From: Duganella callida
GTDB taxonomy: Bacteria > Pseudomonadota > Gammaproteobacteria > Burkholderiales > Burkholderiaceae_D
Length of the DNA stretch: 43,964 bases
Reading direction: 5' to 3'
NCBI RefSeq assembly: GCF_004614165.1
Contig: NZ_SPVG01000181.1
Coordinates: 1 to 43,964 of the forward strand
A program made the position numbers and the translations under genes. The notes under the pieces were generated by a model that saw only the letters and a list, made by a program, of their open reading frames with translations, was not told the DNA's origin and did not search any database. Within the stretch, counting starts at the first letter, position 1. Each line of letters starts with the position of its first letter. Shown here piece by piece: positions 32,785-42,115 of the stretch.

Positions 32785-34266
32785 ATGTCCGCACAACTGA
32801 CGCCAGGCGGCGCGCCGGCCGCCACCGAGACCACGCTGCTGGACCAGATCGTCGAGCAGAGCAAGGTTGCCAAGTCCAGCACCGAGCATGCCCGTGCCAA
32901 GGACCTGATCGCGGAACTGGTGAACCAGGTCATGGACGGCACCGTGGTGGTGTCCGACAACCTGGCCGCCACCATCGACGCCCGCGTGGCGGAGCTGGAC
33001 CGGCTGATCTCGGCCCAGCTGTCGGCGGTGATGCACGCGCCGGAATTCCAGAAGCTGGAAAGCAGCTGGACCGGCCTGAATTACCTGGTCAAGCACAGCG
33101 CCACCGGCCAGAACCTGAAAATCAAGATGCTGAACGCCACCAAGCGCGAACTGGTGCGCGACTTCCAGAGCGCGCTGGAATTCGATCAGAGCACCATGTT
33201 CCGCAAGGTGTACGAGGAAGAATTCGGTACCTTCGGCGGCGCGCCGTTCGGCGCGCTGATCGGCGACTTCGAGATCACGCGCCAGCCGGAAGACATGTAT
33301 TTCGTCGAGCAGATGTCGCACGTGGCGGCCGCCGCGCATGCGCCGTTCATCAGCGCCGCCTCGCCGGAGCTGTTCGGCCTGGAGAGCTACAGTGAGCTGG
33401 GCAAGCCGCGCGACTTGGCCAAGGTGTTCGACACCGTCGAATACGCCAAGTGGAAGTCGTTCCGCGAATCGGAAGACTCGCGCTACGTCGGCCTGACGCT
33501 GCCGCGCTTCCTCGGCCGCCTGCCGTACAACCCGGCCGATGGCGCCACCACCGAAGGCTTCAACTTCGTCGAGGACGTGGACGGCACCGATCACCAGAAA
33601 TACCTGTGGTGTAACGCCGCCTATGCCTTCGGCACCAAGCTCACCGCCGCCTTCGAGGATTACGGCTGGTGCGCGGCGATCCGCGGCGTGGAGGGCGGCG
33701 GCCTGGTGGAAGACCTGCCGACCCACACCTTCAAGACCGACGAGGGCGAAGTGGCGCTGAAGTGCCCGACCGAGATCGCCATCACCGACCGCCGCGAGAA
33801 GGAGCTGAGCGACCTCGGTTTCATCTCGCTGGTCCACTGCAAGAACACCGACTACGCCGCCTTCTTCGGCGCGCAGTCGGCCCAGAAAGCCAAGAAGTAC
33901 AACAGCGACGCCGCCAATGCCAATGCGGTGCTGTCGGCCCAGCTGCAGTACATCTTCGCGGTGTCGCGCATCGCCCACTACATGAAGGCCATGATGCGCG
34001 ACAAAATCGGCAGCTTTGCCGCCGCCAGCAATGTCGAGGACTTCCTCAACCGCTGGCTGACGCAATACGTGCTGCTGGACGATAACGCCAGCCAGGAACA
34101 GAAAGCGCAGTTCCCGTTGCGCGAGGCTTCGGTACAGGTATCGGAAGTACCGGGCCGTCCCGGCGTGTACCGCGCGGTGTCTTTCCTGCGCCCGCACTTC
34201 CAGCTGGACGAACTGTCCGTTTCTCTCCGATTGGTCGCGGAGCTCCCGGCATCGACCAAAAACTAA
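32785..34266 (+). CDS. tssC: TssC (VipB), T6SS sheath large subunit
   Basis: 493 residues, full family length. Typical blocks: LESSWTGLNYLVKHSATGQN, FGALIGDFEITRQPEDMYFV and LGRLPYNPADGATTEGFNFV, and a C-terminus through VYRAVSFLRPHFQLDELSVS. Forms the sheath with TssB; disassembled after firing by ClpV, encoded downstream. Start separated from the tssB stop by one base with GGAGG upstream. Confidence 0.97.
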   Translation: MSAQLTPGGAPAATETTLLDQIVEQSKVAKSSTEHARAKDLIAELVNQVMDGTVVVSDNLAATIDARVAELDRLISAQLSAVMHAPEFQKLESSWTGLNYLVKHSATGQNLKIKMLNATKRELVRDFQSALEFDQSTMFRKVYEEEFGTFGGAPFGALIGDFEITRQPEDMYFVEQMSHVAAAAHAPFISAASPELFGLESYSELGKPRDLAKVFDTVEYAKWKSFRESEDSRYVGLTLPRFLGRLPYNPADGATTEGFNFVEDVDGTDHQKYLWCNAAYAFGTKLTAAFEDYGWCAAIRGVEGGGLVEDLPTHTFKTDEGEVALKCPTEIAITDRREKELSDLGFISLVHCKNTDYAAFFGAQSAQKAKKYNSDAANANAVLSAQLQYIFAVSRIAHYMKAMMRDKIGSFAAASNVEDFLNRWLTQYVLLDDNASQEQKAQFPLREASVQVSEVPGRPGVYRAVSFLRPHFQLDELSVSLRLVAELPASTKN

Positions 34267-34302
34267 GTCACGCTTTAACTATTTTCATTGAAAGGAATAC
34301 CA

Positions 34303-34794
34303 ATGGCAATCGACGTCTACCTGCAAATCGACGGCATCAAAGGCGAATCGGCCGACACCACCCACAAGGACTGGATCGAAGTGCAGTCGGTACAGTGGGA
34401 AGTGCTGCAGCCGAAATCGGCAACCGCGTCGACCGGCGGCGGCCACACCGCCGAACGCACCGAGCACAAGGACATTGTGATCAACAAGCTGGCCGACCTG
34501 GCCACGCCGCTGCTGCTGCAAAACTGCTCGTCGGGCAAAACCCTGCCCAAGGCCAAGCTGGAATTCCTGCGCGCCGACGGCCAGGGTGAGCGCATCAAGT
34601 ATTTCGAGATCGAACTGGAAAACGTGCTGATCTCCAGCGTCGCGCCGACCGTTGAACAGGGCAATATCCTGAAGGAAGACGTGGCGCTGAAATACTCGAA
34701 GGTGAAGTGGAAGTACACCCAGCAGAAAGTGGGCGGCGGCTCCGGCGGTAACACCTCCGGCGGTTGGGACCTGTCGGCCAACAAGACGGCCTGA
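34303..34794 (+). CDS. hcp: Hcp (TssD), T6SS tube protein
   Basis: 163 residues, starting MAIDVYLQIDGIKGES, with HTAERTEHKDIVINKLADLA and YFEIELENVLISSVAPTVEQ. Hexamers stack into the inner tube and can carry small effectors in the lumen. The start is ATG 34303 behind AAAGGAA; an upstream in-frame TTG at 34288 is less likely. A Gly/Ser-rich linker (GGGSGGNTSGG) near the C-terminus is slightly longer than in minimal Hcp. Confidence 0.96.
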   Translation: MAIDVYLQIDGIKGESADTTHKDWIEVQSVQWEVLQPKSATASTGGGHTAERTEHKDIVINKLADLATPLLLQNCSSGKTLPKAKLEFLRADGQGERIKYFEIELENVLISSVAPTVEQGNILKEDVALKYSKVKWKYTQQKVGGGSGGNTSGGWDLSANKTA

Positions 34795-34800
34795 TAGCGC

Positions 34801-35289
34801 ATGAAGGGATTTACTCCGGGACTGTTCGATCGGCTGATGGAGGCGCCGTCCCACGGCGCCGGCGGCACCGTGTCGCGCCTGTCGATCGAGGACGTGAAGG
34901 ATGCGGTGGCGCGTGATCTGGAAGCGCTGCTCAACACCCGCGCGGTCCTCCCGGAGGAACTCCTGAAACGTTTTCCCGAGTGCGGCAGTTCGATCGCCAC
35001 CTATGGCCTGCAGGATTTTGCCGGCCTGTCGCTGTCGAGCACCGACGACCGCGCCTTCATCTGCCGCAGTCTGGAAAAGGCGATCGCCCGCCACGAACCG
35101 CGCCTGCGCAATGTGCAGGCATCGCTGGAATTGCGGGCGGACGCCGTCAACCGCCTCAACTTCGCCATTACGGCGCTGCTGGTGGTCCACAGCGCGCACG
35201 AACCGGTGAACTTCGACGCCGTCCTGCAGCCCTCAAGCCTGCATTACACCATCAGCAAAGCGCGCCGTGCCGCACCGCTGGGAGCCTGA
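34801..35289 (+). CDS. tssE: TssE, T6SS baseplate protein (gp25-like)
   Basis: 162 residues of the phage gp25/lysozyme-like baseplate family: FDRLMEAPSHG, the conserved EDVKDAVARDLEALLNTR, then YGLQDFAGLSLSS and a C-terminal region with NRLNFAITALLVVHSAHEPV. Initiates sheath polymerisation. Begins 6 nt after hcp, ends 2 nt before tssF. Confidence 0.93.
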   Translation: MKGFTPGLFDRLMEAPSHGAGGTVSRLSIEDVKDAVARDLEALLNTRAVLPEELLKRFPECGSSIATYGLQDFAGLSLSSTDDRAFICRSLEKAIARHEPRLRNVQASLELRADAVNRLNFAITALLVVHSAHEPVNFDAVLQPSSLHYTISKARRAAPLGA

Positions 35290-35291
35290 GA

Positions 35292-37136
35292 TTGGAACAA
35301 TTATTACCGTATTACGAACGGGAGCTGGGATTCCTGCGCCGCTATTCGCGCGAATTCGCTGAACGCTACCCGAAAATCGCCGGCCGTCTGCTGATCAGCG
35401 GCGAGGTGTGCGAGGACCCGCACATCGAGCGCATGATCGAATCGTTCGCGCTGCTGAACTCACGCATCGCCAAACGGCTCGACGACGATTATCCCGAATT
35501 TACCGAAGCGTTGTTCGAGGTGCTGTATCCGCACTATCTGCGGCCGTTTCCTTCGTGCTCGATCGCGCGCATGGATTTCAGCGGCGCCGCGGCGCAGCTG
35601 ACGACGTCCAGCGTGATACCGCGCGGCACGCAACTGTGCACCCGGCCGGTACGCGGCGCCACCTGCACCTTCCGCACCGCCTATCCGGTCACCGTGGCGC
35701 CGCTGGCGCTGACCGGCGCGCAGTTCGATCCTATCCTGTCGGCGCCGGAAGCGCTGCGGCCACCGCCGCTGGCCACATCCGGCATCAGCATCACGCTGTC
35801 CTGCACCGCGGAGCAGGTGACACTGGGCCAGCTGGCGCTGGGCAAACTGCGCGTGTTCATCGACGGCGAGCCGTCGTTCTGCGCGGCGCTGCGCGACGCC
35901 CTGTTTACGCGCGCGGTGGCGGCTTACGTGGAAGCCGACGGCAATGGCCGCTGGACGCCGCTGCACAAGATTCCCGTATCGCCCGCCGGCTTCGGCGAGG
36001 ATGAGGCGCTGATCGACTTCTCGGCACGCTCGCACACCGCCTACCGGCTGCTGACCGAATATTTCTGCTTCCCGGAGAAGTTCAACTTCTTCGACATCGA
36101 CCTGCACACCCTCAGCGGCGTGCTGCCGGCCGGCTGCCGCACGGTGACGCTGCACCTGGCGCTCTCCGGCCTGCGCACCGATTCCAACCTGGCGCGCATG
36201 CTGGCCACGCTGAGCACCAACAACGTGCTGCTGGGCTGCACGCCGGTGGTGAACCTGTTCCGCCAGCGCGGCGAGCCGATACGCCTGACCCACGCCTCCG
36301 CCAGCTATCCTGTGCTGGCCGACGCGCGCCGCGCCTTTGCCTACGAGGTGCAGGCGATCGAATCGGTGCGGCTGGTGCGTCAGACGCCGCTGGGGGAGAG
36401 CATCCAGGAATTCCGTCCGTTCTACTCGCTGCGACATGGCCAGACGCCGGAGAAGAACGGCCATTACTGGGTGGCCCGGCGCGACGAGGACATCGCCGAA
36501 AAGAGCCCCGGCTACGAAACGCAGATCTCCATCGTCGACATCGACTTCGATCCGGCCGAGGTGGAGACCGACACACTGAGCCTGGAACTGACCTGCACCA
36601 ACCGCGATCTGCCGTCGCTGCTCAGCTACGGTTTGCGCGGCGGAGACCTGTTCCTGGAAGGCGGCTCCAGCGTGCGCGCCATCAGCTTCCTGCGCAAGCC
36701 GACGCCATCGTACCGCTTCGAACGCGGACGCGGTGCGCACTGGCGTCTGATTTCGCATTTATCGCTGAATCACTTGTCCTTGACCGGCGGCGGACTGGAT
36801 GCCTTCCGCGAGATGCTGACGCTGTACGACCTGCCGCGCTCCCCGTCGTCGCAGCGCCAGATCGGCGGCATCGTCGCCGTGTCGCACAAGGCGGCCACCA
36901 CCTGGCTGCAGGGGAATCCCTTCGCCTGCCTGGTGCGCGGCATCGAAGTCACGCTGACGGTGGATGAGGAAGCGTTTGTCGGCAGCGGCATACATGCTTT
37001 CGGCCAGATCGTCGAGCGCTTCCTCGGCCTTTACGTACACGCCAACAGCTTTACGCAGCTGGTCATCAAATCGAATAAAAACGGAGAGGAACTGCTGCGA
37101 TGCTTGCCCCGAAGCGGCGATTTGAGCCTGCTGTAA
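35292..37136 (+). CDS. tssF: TssF, T6SS baseplate wedge protein (TTG start)
   Basis: 614 residues. The family start is LEQLLPYYERELGFLRRYSR, encoded from TTG 35292; no ATG or GTG exists at that point, and GGGAG upstream supports it. Other blocks: PHIERMIESFALLNSRIAKR, YPEFTEALFEVLYPHYLRPF and, near the C-terminus, EVTLTVDEEAFVGSGIHAFG. With TssG and TssE it forms the baseplate wedge. The last 37 bases overlap tssG. Confidence 0.95.
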   Translation: MEQLLPYYERELGFLRRYSREFAERYPKIAGRLLISGEVCEDPHIERMIESFALLNSRIAKRLDDDYPEFTEALFEVLYPHYLRPFPSCSIARMDFSGAAAQLTTSSVIPRGTQLCTRPVRGATCTFRTAYPVTVAPLALTGAQFDPILSAPEALRPPPLATSGISITLSCTAEQVTLGQLALGKLRVFIDGEPSFCAALRDALFTRAVAAYVEADGNGRWTPLHKIPVSPAGFGEDEALIDFSARSHTAYRLLTEYFCFPEKFNFFDIDLHTLSGVLPAGCRTVTLHLALSGLRTDSNLARMLATLSTNNVLLGCTPVVNLFRQRGEPIRLTHASASYPVLADARRAFAYEVQAIESVRLVRQTPLGESIQEFRPFYSLRHGQTPEKNGHYWVARRDEDIAEKSPGYETQISIVDIDFDPAEVETDTLSLELTCTNRDLPSLLSYGLRGGDLFLEGGSSVRAISFLRKPTPSYRFERGRGAHWRLISHLSLNHLSLTGGGLDAFREMLTLYDLPRSPSSQRQIGGIVAVSHKAATTWLQGNPFACLVRGIEVTLTVDEEAFVGSGIHAFGQIVERFLGLYVHANSFTQLVIKSNKNGEELLRCLPRSGDLSLL

Positions 37137-38185
37137 TCGAGCGACTGTTTGCGGAGCCGCACCGTTTCGAATACTTCCAGGCGGTGCGCATGCTGGAGCT
37201 TTGGCTAAAGCGCCATGGCGCGCCGCAGGAAGGCGCGGTGGCCAACTTCCTGCGCTTCCAGAATTCGACCTCGCTCAGCTTCCCGGCCAGTCAGCTGGAG
37301 GCGCTGCTGCCGGAGCCGCGCAATATCGCCACCACCGCGTCCAGCCTGGGCGAAGCGCTGCAGACGGCACAGCTGCGCTACGTGCGCATCACGCCAGCCT
37401 TCATGGGGTTTTTGGGCAGCAGCGGTACGCTGCCCGCGCACTACACCGAGCGCATCGCCGCCCACATGCTGTACCAGAAGGATGACGCGCCACGCGCCTT
37501 CCTCGACACCTTTTCCAACCGCGCGCTGGCGCTGTTCTACGAAGCCTGGCGCAAATACCGGCTGGAGCTGAAGTACCAGATCGACGGCAAGGACGGCTTC
37601 CTGCCGCTGCTGCTGTCGCTGGCCGGCATGCACAACCCGTCGCTGCGGCGGCGCCTGTCCGACGGCGGCGATGGCGTGCTGGATGAATCGGTGGCGTATT
37701 TCGCCACCGCGATGCGCCAGCGACCGGCATCCGCAGTGCAGATAGCGCGTGTGCTGTCGGAGTATTTCGGCCAGCCGGTGCGCGCCGAACAGTTCATCGG
37801 TTGCTGGTACGCGGTGCCGCGGGAGCAGCAAACCATGTTGGGAATGACCAACGCGGTGCTGGGTGGCGGCGCGATGGCGGGGGAGCGCGTGTGGCAGCGC
37901 GACCTGCGCGTGCGGCTGGTGATAGGCCCGCTGGACCGGAAAGGCTACGCATCCTTTCTGCCCGGCGGTAAAGCGGCGCGCGCGCTGCAAAGCATGCTGA
38001 CCATGTTCACCGGCGTCACGCTGGAGTACGAGGTGCAGCTGGTGCTGCGCGCTGAAGATGTGCGGGGCGCGGCGCTGGGCGATGCGGGCAGCGGCGGGCG
38101 GCTGGGCTGGGACGGTTTCCTGGTCACGGAACCGCAGCAGCAGGACCGCGCCGACGTGCGCTACGAAATACACGCAATGACATGA
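37100..38185 (+). CDS. tssG: TssG, T6SS baseplate wedge protein
   Basis: 361 residues: RLFAEPHRFEYFQAVRMLEL, FLRFQNSTSLSFPASQLEAL, and YVRITPAFMGFLGSSGTLPA are characteristic. TssF2G heterotrimers form the wedge core around VgrG. Starts within the 3' end of tssF behind GGAGAGG, ends 13 nt before clpV. Confidence 0.95.
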   Translation: MLAPKRRFEPAVIERLFAEPHRFEYFQAVRMLELWLKRHGAPQEGAVANFLRFQNSTSLSFPASQLEALLPEPRNIATTASSLGEALQTAQLRYVRITPAFMGFLGSSGTLPAHYTERIAAHMLYQKDDAPRAFLDTFSNRALALFYEAWRKYRLELKYQIDGKDGFLPLLLSLAGMHNPSLRRRLSDGGDGVLDESVAYFATAMRQRPASAVQIARVLSEYFGQPVRAEQFIGCWYAVPREQQTMLGMTNAVLGGGAMAGERVWQRDLRVRLVIGPLDRKGYASFLPGGKAARALQSMLTMFTGVTLEYEVQLVLRAEDVRGAALGDAGSGGRLGWDGFLVTEPQQQDRADVRYEIHAMT

Positions 38186-38198
38186 TAAGGATAAGAAG

Positions 38199-40910
38199 AT
38201 GAGCATCAATCTGAAAACGCTGATCGGCAAACTGAATGACACCAGCCGCGCCGCCGCCACCCGCGCCGCCAGCCTGTGCGTGTCGCTGGGGCAGTACGAG
38301 GTCGATATCGAGCATCTGTTCCTCGCGTTGCTGGAGCAGCCCAAGAGCGACGTGGCGCTGATCGCGCGCCAGAGCGATATCAGCATCGGCCAGCTGGAAG
38401 CCGATCTGCGCGCGGAAGTCGGCCGCTTCAAGAACGGCAACACGCGCACGCCGGTGTTCTCGCCGCGCCTGCCCAAGCTGTTCGAGAACGCCTGGCTGAT
38501 CGCCTCGCTGGACATTCAGGACAACACGCATGTACAGATCCGCAGCGGCCATCTGCTGCAGGCGCTGCTGACCGATACCGAGCTGTCGCAGCTGGCGGCG
38601 CGCAGCTCCAGGCTGTTTGCACGTTTCGAGCTGGAGCAGATCAAGCACAATCTGGACAAGATCACGGCCGGTTCGGAGGAAGTGCCGGTGACGCCATCCG
38701 CTCCGTCGGGCGAGGGCGGCGATCCGGTCGGCGAACTGCAGGCGCGCGCCGCCACCAAGACCCCGGCGCTGGACCAGTTCACCACCAATCTGACGCAGCG
38801 TGCGCGCGAGGGCAAGGTCGATCCGGTAATCGGCCGCGATCAGGAAATCCGCCAGGCCATCGACATCCTGATGCGCCGCCGCCAGAACAATCCGATCCTG
38901 ACCGGCGAGGCGGGCGTCGGCAAGACCGCCGTGGTGGAAGGGCTGGCGCTGCGGATCGCCCAAAACGACGTGCCGGACGTGCTGAAAGGCGTGGAGATCC
39001 ACACACTGGACATGGGCCTGCTGCAAGCCGGCGCCAGCGTCAAGGGCGAATTCGAAAACCGCTTGAAGAACGTGATCGACGAAGTCAAGAAAAGCCCGCA
39101 CGCCATCATCCTGTTCATCGACGAGGCGCACACCATGATCGGCGCGGGCGGGCAGGCGGGCCAGAACGATGCCGCCAACCTGCTGAAGCCCGCGCTGGCG
39201 CGTGGCGAATTGCGCACCATCGCCGCCACGACCTGGGGCGAGTACAAGAAGTATTTTGAAAAGGATGCCGCCCTGGCGCGCCGCTTCCAGGTGGTCAAGG
39301 TGGAAGAACCGAGCGAGGAACTGGCCTGCGCCATGTTGCGCGGCATGGCGCCGCTGATGGAAAAGCACTTCGGCGTGCGCGTGTACGACGAGGCGATCAC
39401 CGAAGCGGTGCGGCTGTCGCACCGCTACATCATGGGGCGCCAGCTGCCGGACAAGGCGATCAGCGTGCTGGATACCGCGTGTGCGAAAGTCGCGCTGGGC
39501 CAGAACGCCACTCCCTCGCGCATCGAGAATCTGGCGCGGCAGATGGAGCGTATCGATGCCGAAGCCGTGGCGCTGGAGCGCGAGCAGACCGAAGGCGGAC
39601 CGTCCCGCGACGCGCGGCTGCAGGAATTGAAGAATGCGCGCACGGCGGCCGATGAGCAGCATCGTTCGCTGTCGGAGCGCTGGGAGAAGGAGAAAGCGCT
39701 GACGGCACAGATCATCGACGCGCGGCGTACCAGCGCCACTCCCGCCAGCGCCGCAAACGGTGCCGACGCCGCAGGCCCGGAGGCCACAGGTGCCGGCGCG
39801 CCAGCTTCTGGTGCGGTCAGCCAGGCGCGCGACATCCAGGCGATGCTGGCCGAACTGCGCGAACTGCAGGGCGAAACGCCGATGGTGCCGGTGCAGGTGG
39901 ATGGCCACGTGGTGGCCGAAATCGTCGCCGGCTGGACCGGCATCCCGCTCGGCAAAATGGTCAAGGACGAAATCAAGACCGTGCTGCGGCTGAAGGACAT
40001 GCTGGAACAGCGTGTACTGGGCCAGCCGCACGCCATCGAAGCGGTGGCGCAGCGCGTGCGGACTTCGCGCGCCAACCTGGACGACCCGAACAAGCCAAAA
40101 GGCGTGTTCCTGTTCGTCGGTCCATCGGGTGTCGGCAAAACCGAAACCGCGCTGGCGCTGGCGGACGTGCTGTATGGCGGCGAGCGCAAGCTCATCACCA
40201 TCAACATGAGCGAATACCAGGAAGCGCACAGCGTCTCCGGCCTGAAAGGCTCGCCGCCGGGCTATGTCGGCTATGGCGAAGGCGGCGTCCTGACCGAAGC
40301 CGTGCGCCGCAATCCCTACAGCGTGGTGCTGCTGGACGAGGTGGAAAAAGCCCACCCGGACGTGATGGAACTGTTCTTCCAGGTCTTTGACAAGGGCGTG
40401 ATGGACGATGCCGAAGGACGCGAGATCGACTTCAGGAACACCATCATCATCCTGACCTCCAACATCGCCTCGGGCGCGCTGATGCAGGCTTGCCTGAACA
40501 AGACTGAAGAGGAACTGCCGTCGGTGGAGCAGTTGGAAGAACTGGTGCGCCCGCAGCTGATGAAGCAATTCAAACCGGCGTTCCTGGGCCGCCTGAAAGT
40601 GATACCGTTCTACCCGATCCCGGACGACGTGCTGGTCGAAATCATCAAACTCAAACTGGGCAAAATCGAACGCCGCATCGCCGCCAACCACAAAGCGGAA
40701 TTCAGCTACGACGAAGCGCTGGTGGAAGCCGTCCTGGCGCGCTGCACCGAAGTGGACTCGGGTGCCCGCAACGTCGACAACATCCTGAACGGCACGCTGC
40801 TGCCGGAGATTGCGGAAGCCGTCCTGGCGCGCATGGCCGAAGGCGCGGCCATCGCCAAAATCAAGGTCAGCGCCAACAAAGCCGGCCAGTTCAAATACAC
40901 CGTCAAATAA
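38199..40910 (+). CDS. clpV: ClpV (TssH), T6SS sheath-recycling AAA+ ATPase
   Basis: 903 residues. N-terminal Clp domain (1-150) that binds contracted TssC; first ATPase with Walker A GEAGVGKT at 236-243 and Walker B ILFIDEAH near 304; a coiled middle region with an Ala/Gly-rich insert around 510-540; second ATPase with Walker A GPSGVGKT at 641-648 and LLDEVEKAHPD. The QNNPILTGEAGVGKTAVVEG block is typical of ClpV rather than ClpB. Last gene of the rightward arm; a large palindrome begins three bases after its stop. Confidence 0.97.
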   Translation: MSINLKTLIGKLNDTSRAAATRAASLCVSLGQYEVDIEHLFLALLEQPKSDVALIARQSDISIGQLEADLRAEVGRFKNGNTRTPVFSPRLPKLFENAWLIASLDIQDNTHVQIRSGHLLQALLTDTELSQLAARSSRLFARFELEQIKHNLDKITAGSEEVPVTPSAPSGEGGDPVGELQARAATKTPALDQFTTNLTQRAREGKVDPVIGRDQEIRQAIDILMRRRQNNPILTGEAGVGKTAVVEGLALRIAQNDVPDVLKGVEIHTLDMGLLQAGASVKGEFENRLKNVIDEVKKSPHAIILFIDEAHTMIGAGGQAGQNDAANLLKPALARGELRTIAATTWGEYKKYFEKDAALARRFQVVKVEEPSEELACAMLRGMAPLMEKHFGVRVYDEAITEAVRLSHRYIMGRQLPDKAISVLDTACAKVALGQNATPSRIENLARQMERIDAEAVALEREQTEGGPSRDARLQELKNARTAADEQHRSLSERWEKEKALTAQIIDARRTSATPASAANGADAAGPEATGAGAPASGAVSQARDIQAMLAELRELQGETPMVPVQVDGHVVAEIVAGWTGIPLGKMVKDEIKTVLRLKDMLEQRVLGQPHAIEAVAQRVRTSRANLDDPNKPKGVFLFVGPSGVGKTETALALADVLYGGERKLITINMSEYQEAHSVSGLKGSPPGYVGYGEGGVLTEAVRRNPYSVVLLDEVEKAHPDVMELFFQVFDKGVMDDAEGREIDFRNTIIILTSNIASGALMQACLNKTEEELPSVEQLEELVRPQLMKQFKPAFLGRLKVIPFYPIPDDVLVEIIKLKLGKIERRIAANHKAEFSYDEALVEAVLARCTEVDSGARNVDNILNGTLLPEIAEAVLARMAEGAAIAKIKVSANKAGQFKYTVK

Positions 40911-40913
40911 ACT

Positions 40914-41001
40914 CCGGGGTCAGGTCTTCCATTGCGTCACGGGCTCTGCCGTAGCGATCGCTACAGCAGAGCCCGTGACGCAATGGAAGACCTGACCCCG
41001 G
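40914..41001. repeat. 88-nt near-perfect palindrome between clpV and tssA
   Basis: 36-base perfect arms at 40914-40949 and 40966-41001 (outer end CCGGGGTCAGGTCTTCCATT) flank a single mismatched pair (C40950/A40965) and an inner 14-base palindrome GTAGCGATCGCTAC (40951-40964). The whole element therefore folds into one long hairpin. It fills the gap between two convergent genes almost exactly (3 bp from the clpV stop, 1 bp from the tssA stop). Likely a REP/MITE-like element that also acts as a two-way terminator; the GGGGTCAGGTC outer end recalls the GGGGACAGACC of the other two repeats. Confidence 0.92.
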
Positions 41002-41002
41002 A

Positions 41003-42091
41003 TTATTCTGCGGGGGGGACGCCCAGAAGTTCTTCGATGTGGGCCAGGGAGCTCTGGTCTTTGACCACGGAGCGCAGCCAGGTGTGCAGGTCTTGCTCGG
41101 CTGCGGCGGCCGCTTTTTCGGCAAAATAGGAGGCGGGGCTGTGCGGTTCGGTGCGGCGGAAGAAGGCCGCCACCGCGCGCAGTTGCGCCACCGCTTGCGC
41201 GCGGTTGCCGATGACGCCGGGCTGCCCGCCGCTGTTCTGGTTCGACGGCACTCCGGTGGCAGTTTGGCCAGCGCCGTCCGCCGCCAGGCTTTCGGGGACC
41301 GCACCGGCCGTGCCGCCAGCCCAGTCGCCGCTTGCTGCCCCAGCCGCGCTGGATGCAGCGCCGGCCGTTGCGGCCGGCGCGGGGACCGCGTGCAGCATGT
41401 TTTTTACCGCGTCGCGCGCGGCGGCGAAGGCGGGGGATTCGTCGCCGAGCCTCGCTTCAGCCACACGCTCCAGTTGCTCCAGCGCGTCGATACAGTACTG
41501 GGCGTCGGCACGGAAGGTAGCCGCAAATTGCGCCGAGTTGTTGCGCTTCGCCGTTTCGATGTCGGCCAGCCGCGGTGTGCGATTCTGCAGTTCTTCGTTG
41601 CCGCTGCCGGCGCGCTTGCGCGCTTCTTCGATGTCGATGGTGGAGTAGTCGCCGTTTTCCGTCAGGCCGATTTCACGCACCAGTCCAGGAGTGCGCGACA
41701 GTATCCAGCGCAGGTTGCCGGTGCGCTGGTCGTTGTCGCCGTCTTCGGCTTCCGGGTACAGTCCCTTGTCCCAATATTGGTCGCACAGGCCGGCCAGCAC
41801 CAGATAGCCTTCCCCCAGCCCGCGCAACTGGTGCATGCGCGCGCCGGCTTCGGTCAGCCAGACGGCCAGGCGCAAGTCCTTGCTGGTGTTTTTCAGCAGG
41901 TGCGCGCAGCGGTCGATGACGAATGGCCAGTCGGCCTCCTTCAGGTCAGTCACCCATTCGCCCTGGTCCAGCGAGGGGTCGTCGAACTTGCGCGCCTGGG
42001 CGATGGCATCCAGTTCGGGGGAAAACGACAGGTCGGTGCCGGCCGGCTGGTTGCCGCTGATCGGTTCTAACAGCTCTTGTGCGGAATACAT
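41003..42091 (-). CDS. tssA: TssA (ImpA-N), T6SS assembly protein
   Basis: 362 residues. ImpA-N domain with LLEPISGNQPAGTDLSFSPE and DLRLAVWLTEAGARMHQLRG; an Ala/Gly/Pro-rich linker at about 235-295; C-terminal block RAQAVAQLRAVAAFFRRTEP then HSPASYFAEKAA, typical of the short TssA class. TssA primes sheath and tube polymerisation at the baseplate. Convergent with clpV; first base of the stop lies next to the palindrome. Upstream partner is the OmpA-family gene. Confidence 0.94.
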   Translation of the reverse strand: MYSAQELLEPISGNQPAGTDLSFSPELDAIAQARKFDDPSLDQGEWVTDLKEADWPFVIDRCAHLLKNTSKDLRLAVWLTEAGARMHQLRGLGEGYLVLAGLCDQYWDKGLYPEAEDGDNDQRTGNLRWILSRTPGLVREIGLTENGDYSTIDIEEARKRAGSGNEELQNRTPRLADIETAKRNNSAQFAATFRADAQYCIDALEQLERVAEARLGDESPAFAAARDAVKNMLHAVPAPAATAGAASSAAGAASGDWAGGTAGAVPESLAADGAGQTATGVPSNQNSGGQPGVIGNRAQAVAQLRAVAAFFRRTEPHSPASYFAEKAAAAAEQDLHTWLRSVVKDQSSLAHIEELLGVPPAE

Positions 42092-42115
42092 GTGTGGTCC
42101 TTGTTCGATATGCGC

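Noticed and set aside
38124-40691. 855-codon minus-strand frame opposite clpV, and a 919-codon plus-strand frame at 13019-15778
   Set aside because: Both are antisense to clear genes (clpV; flagellin and ETF-QO) and have shadow-type composition; long opposite frames are common in GC-rich DNA.
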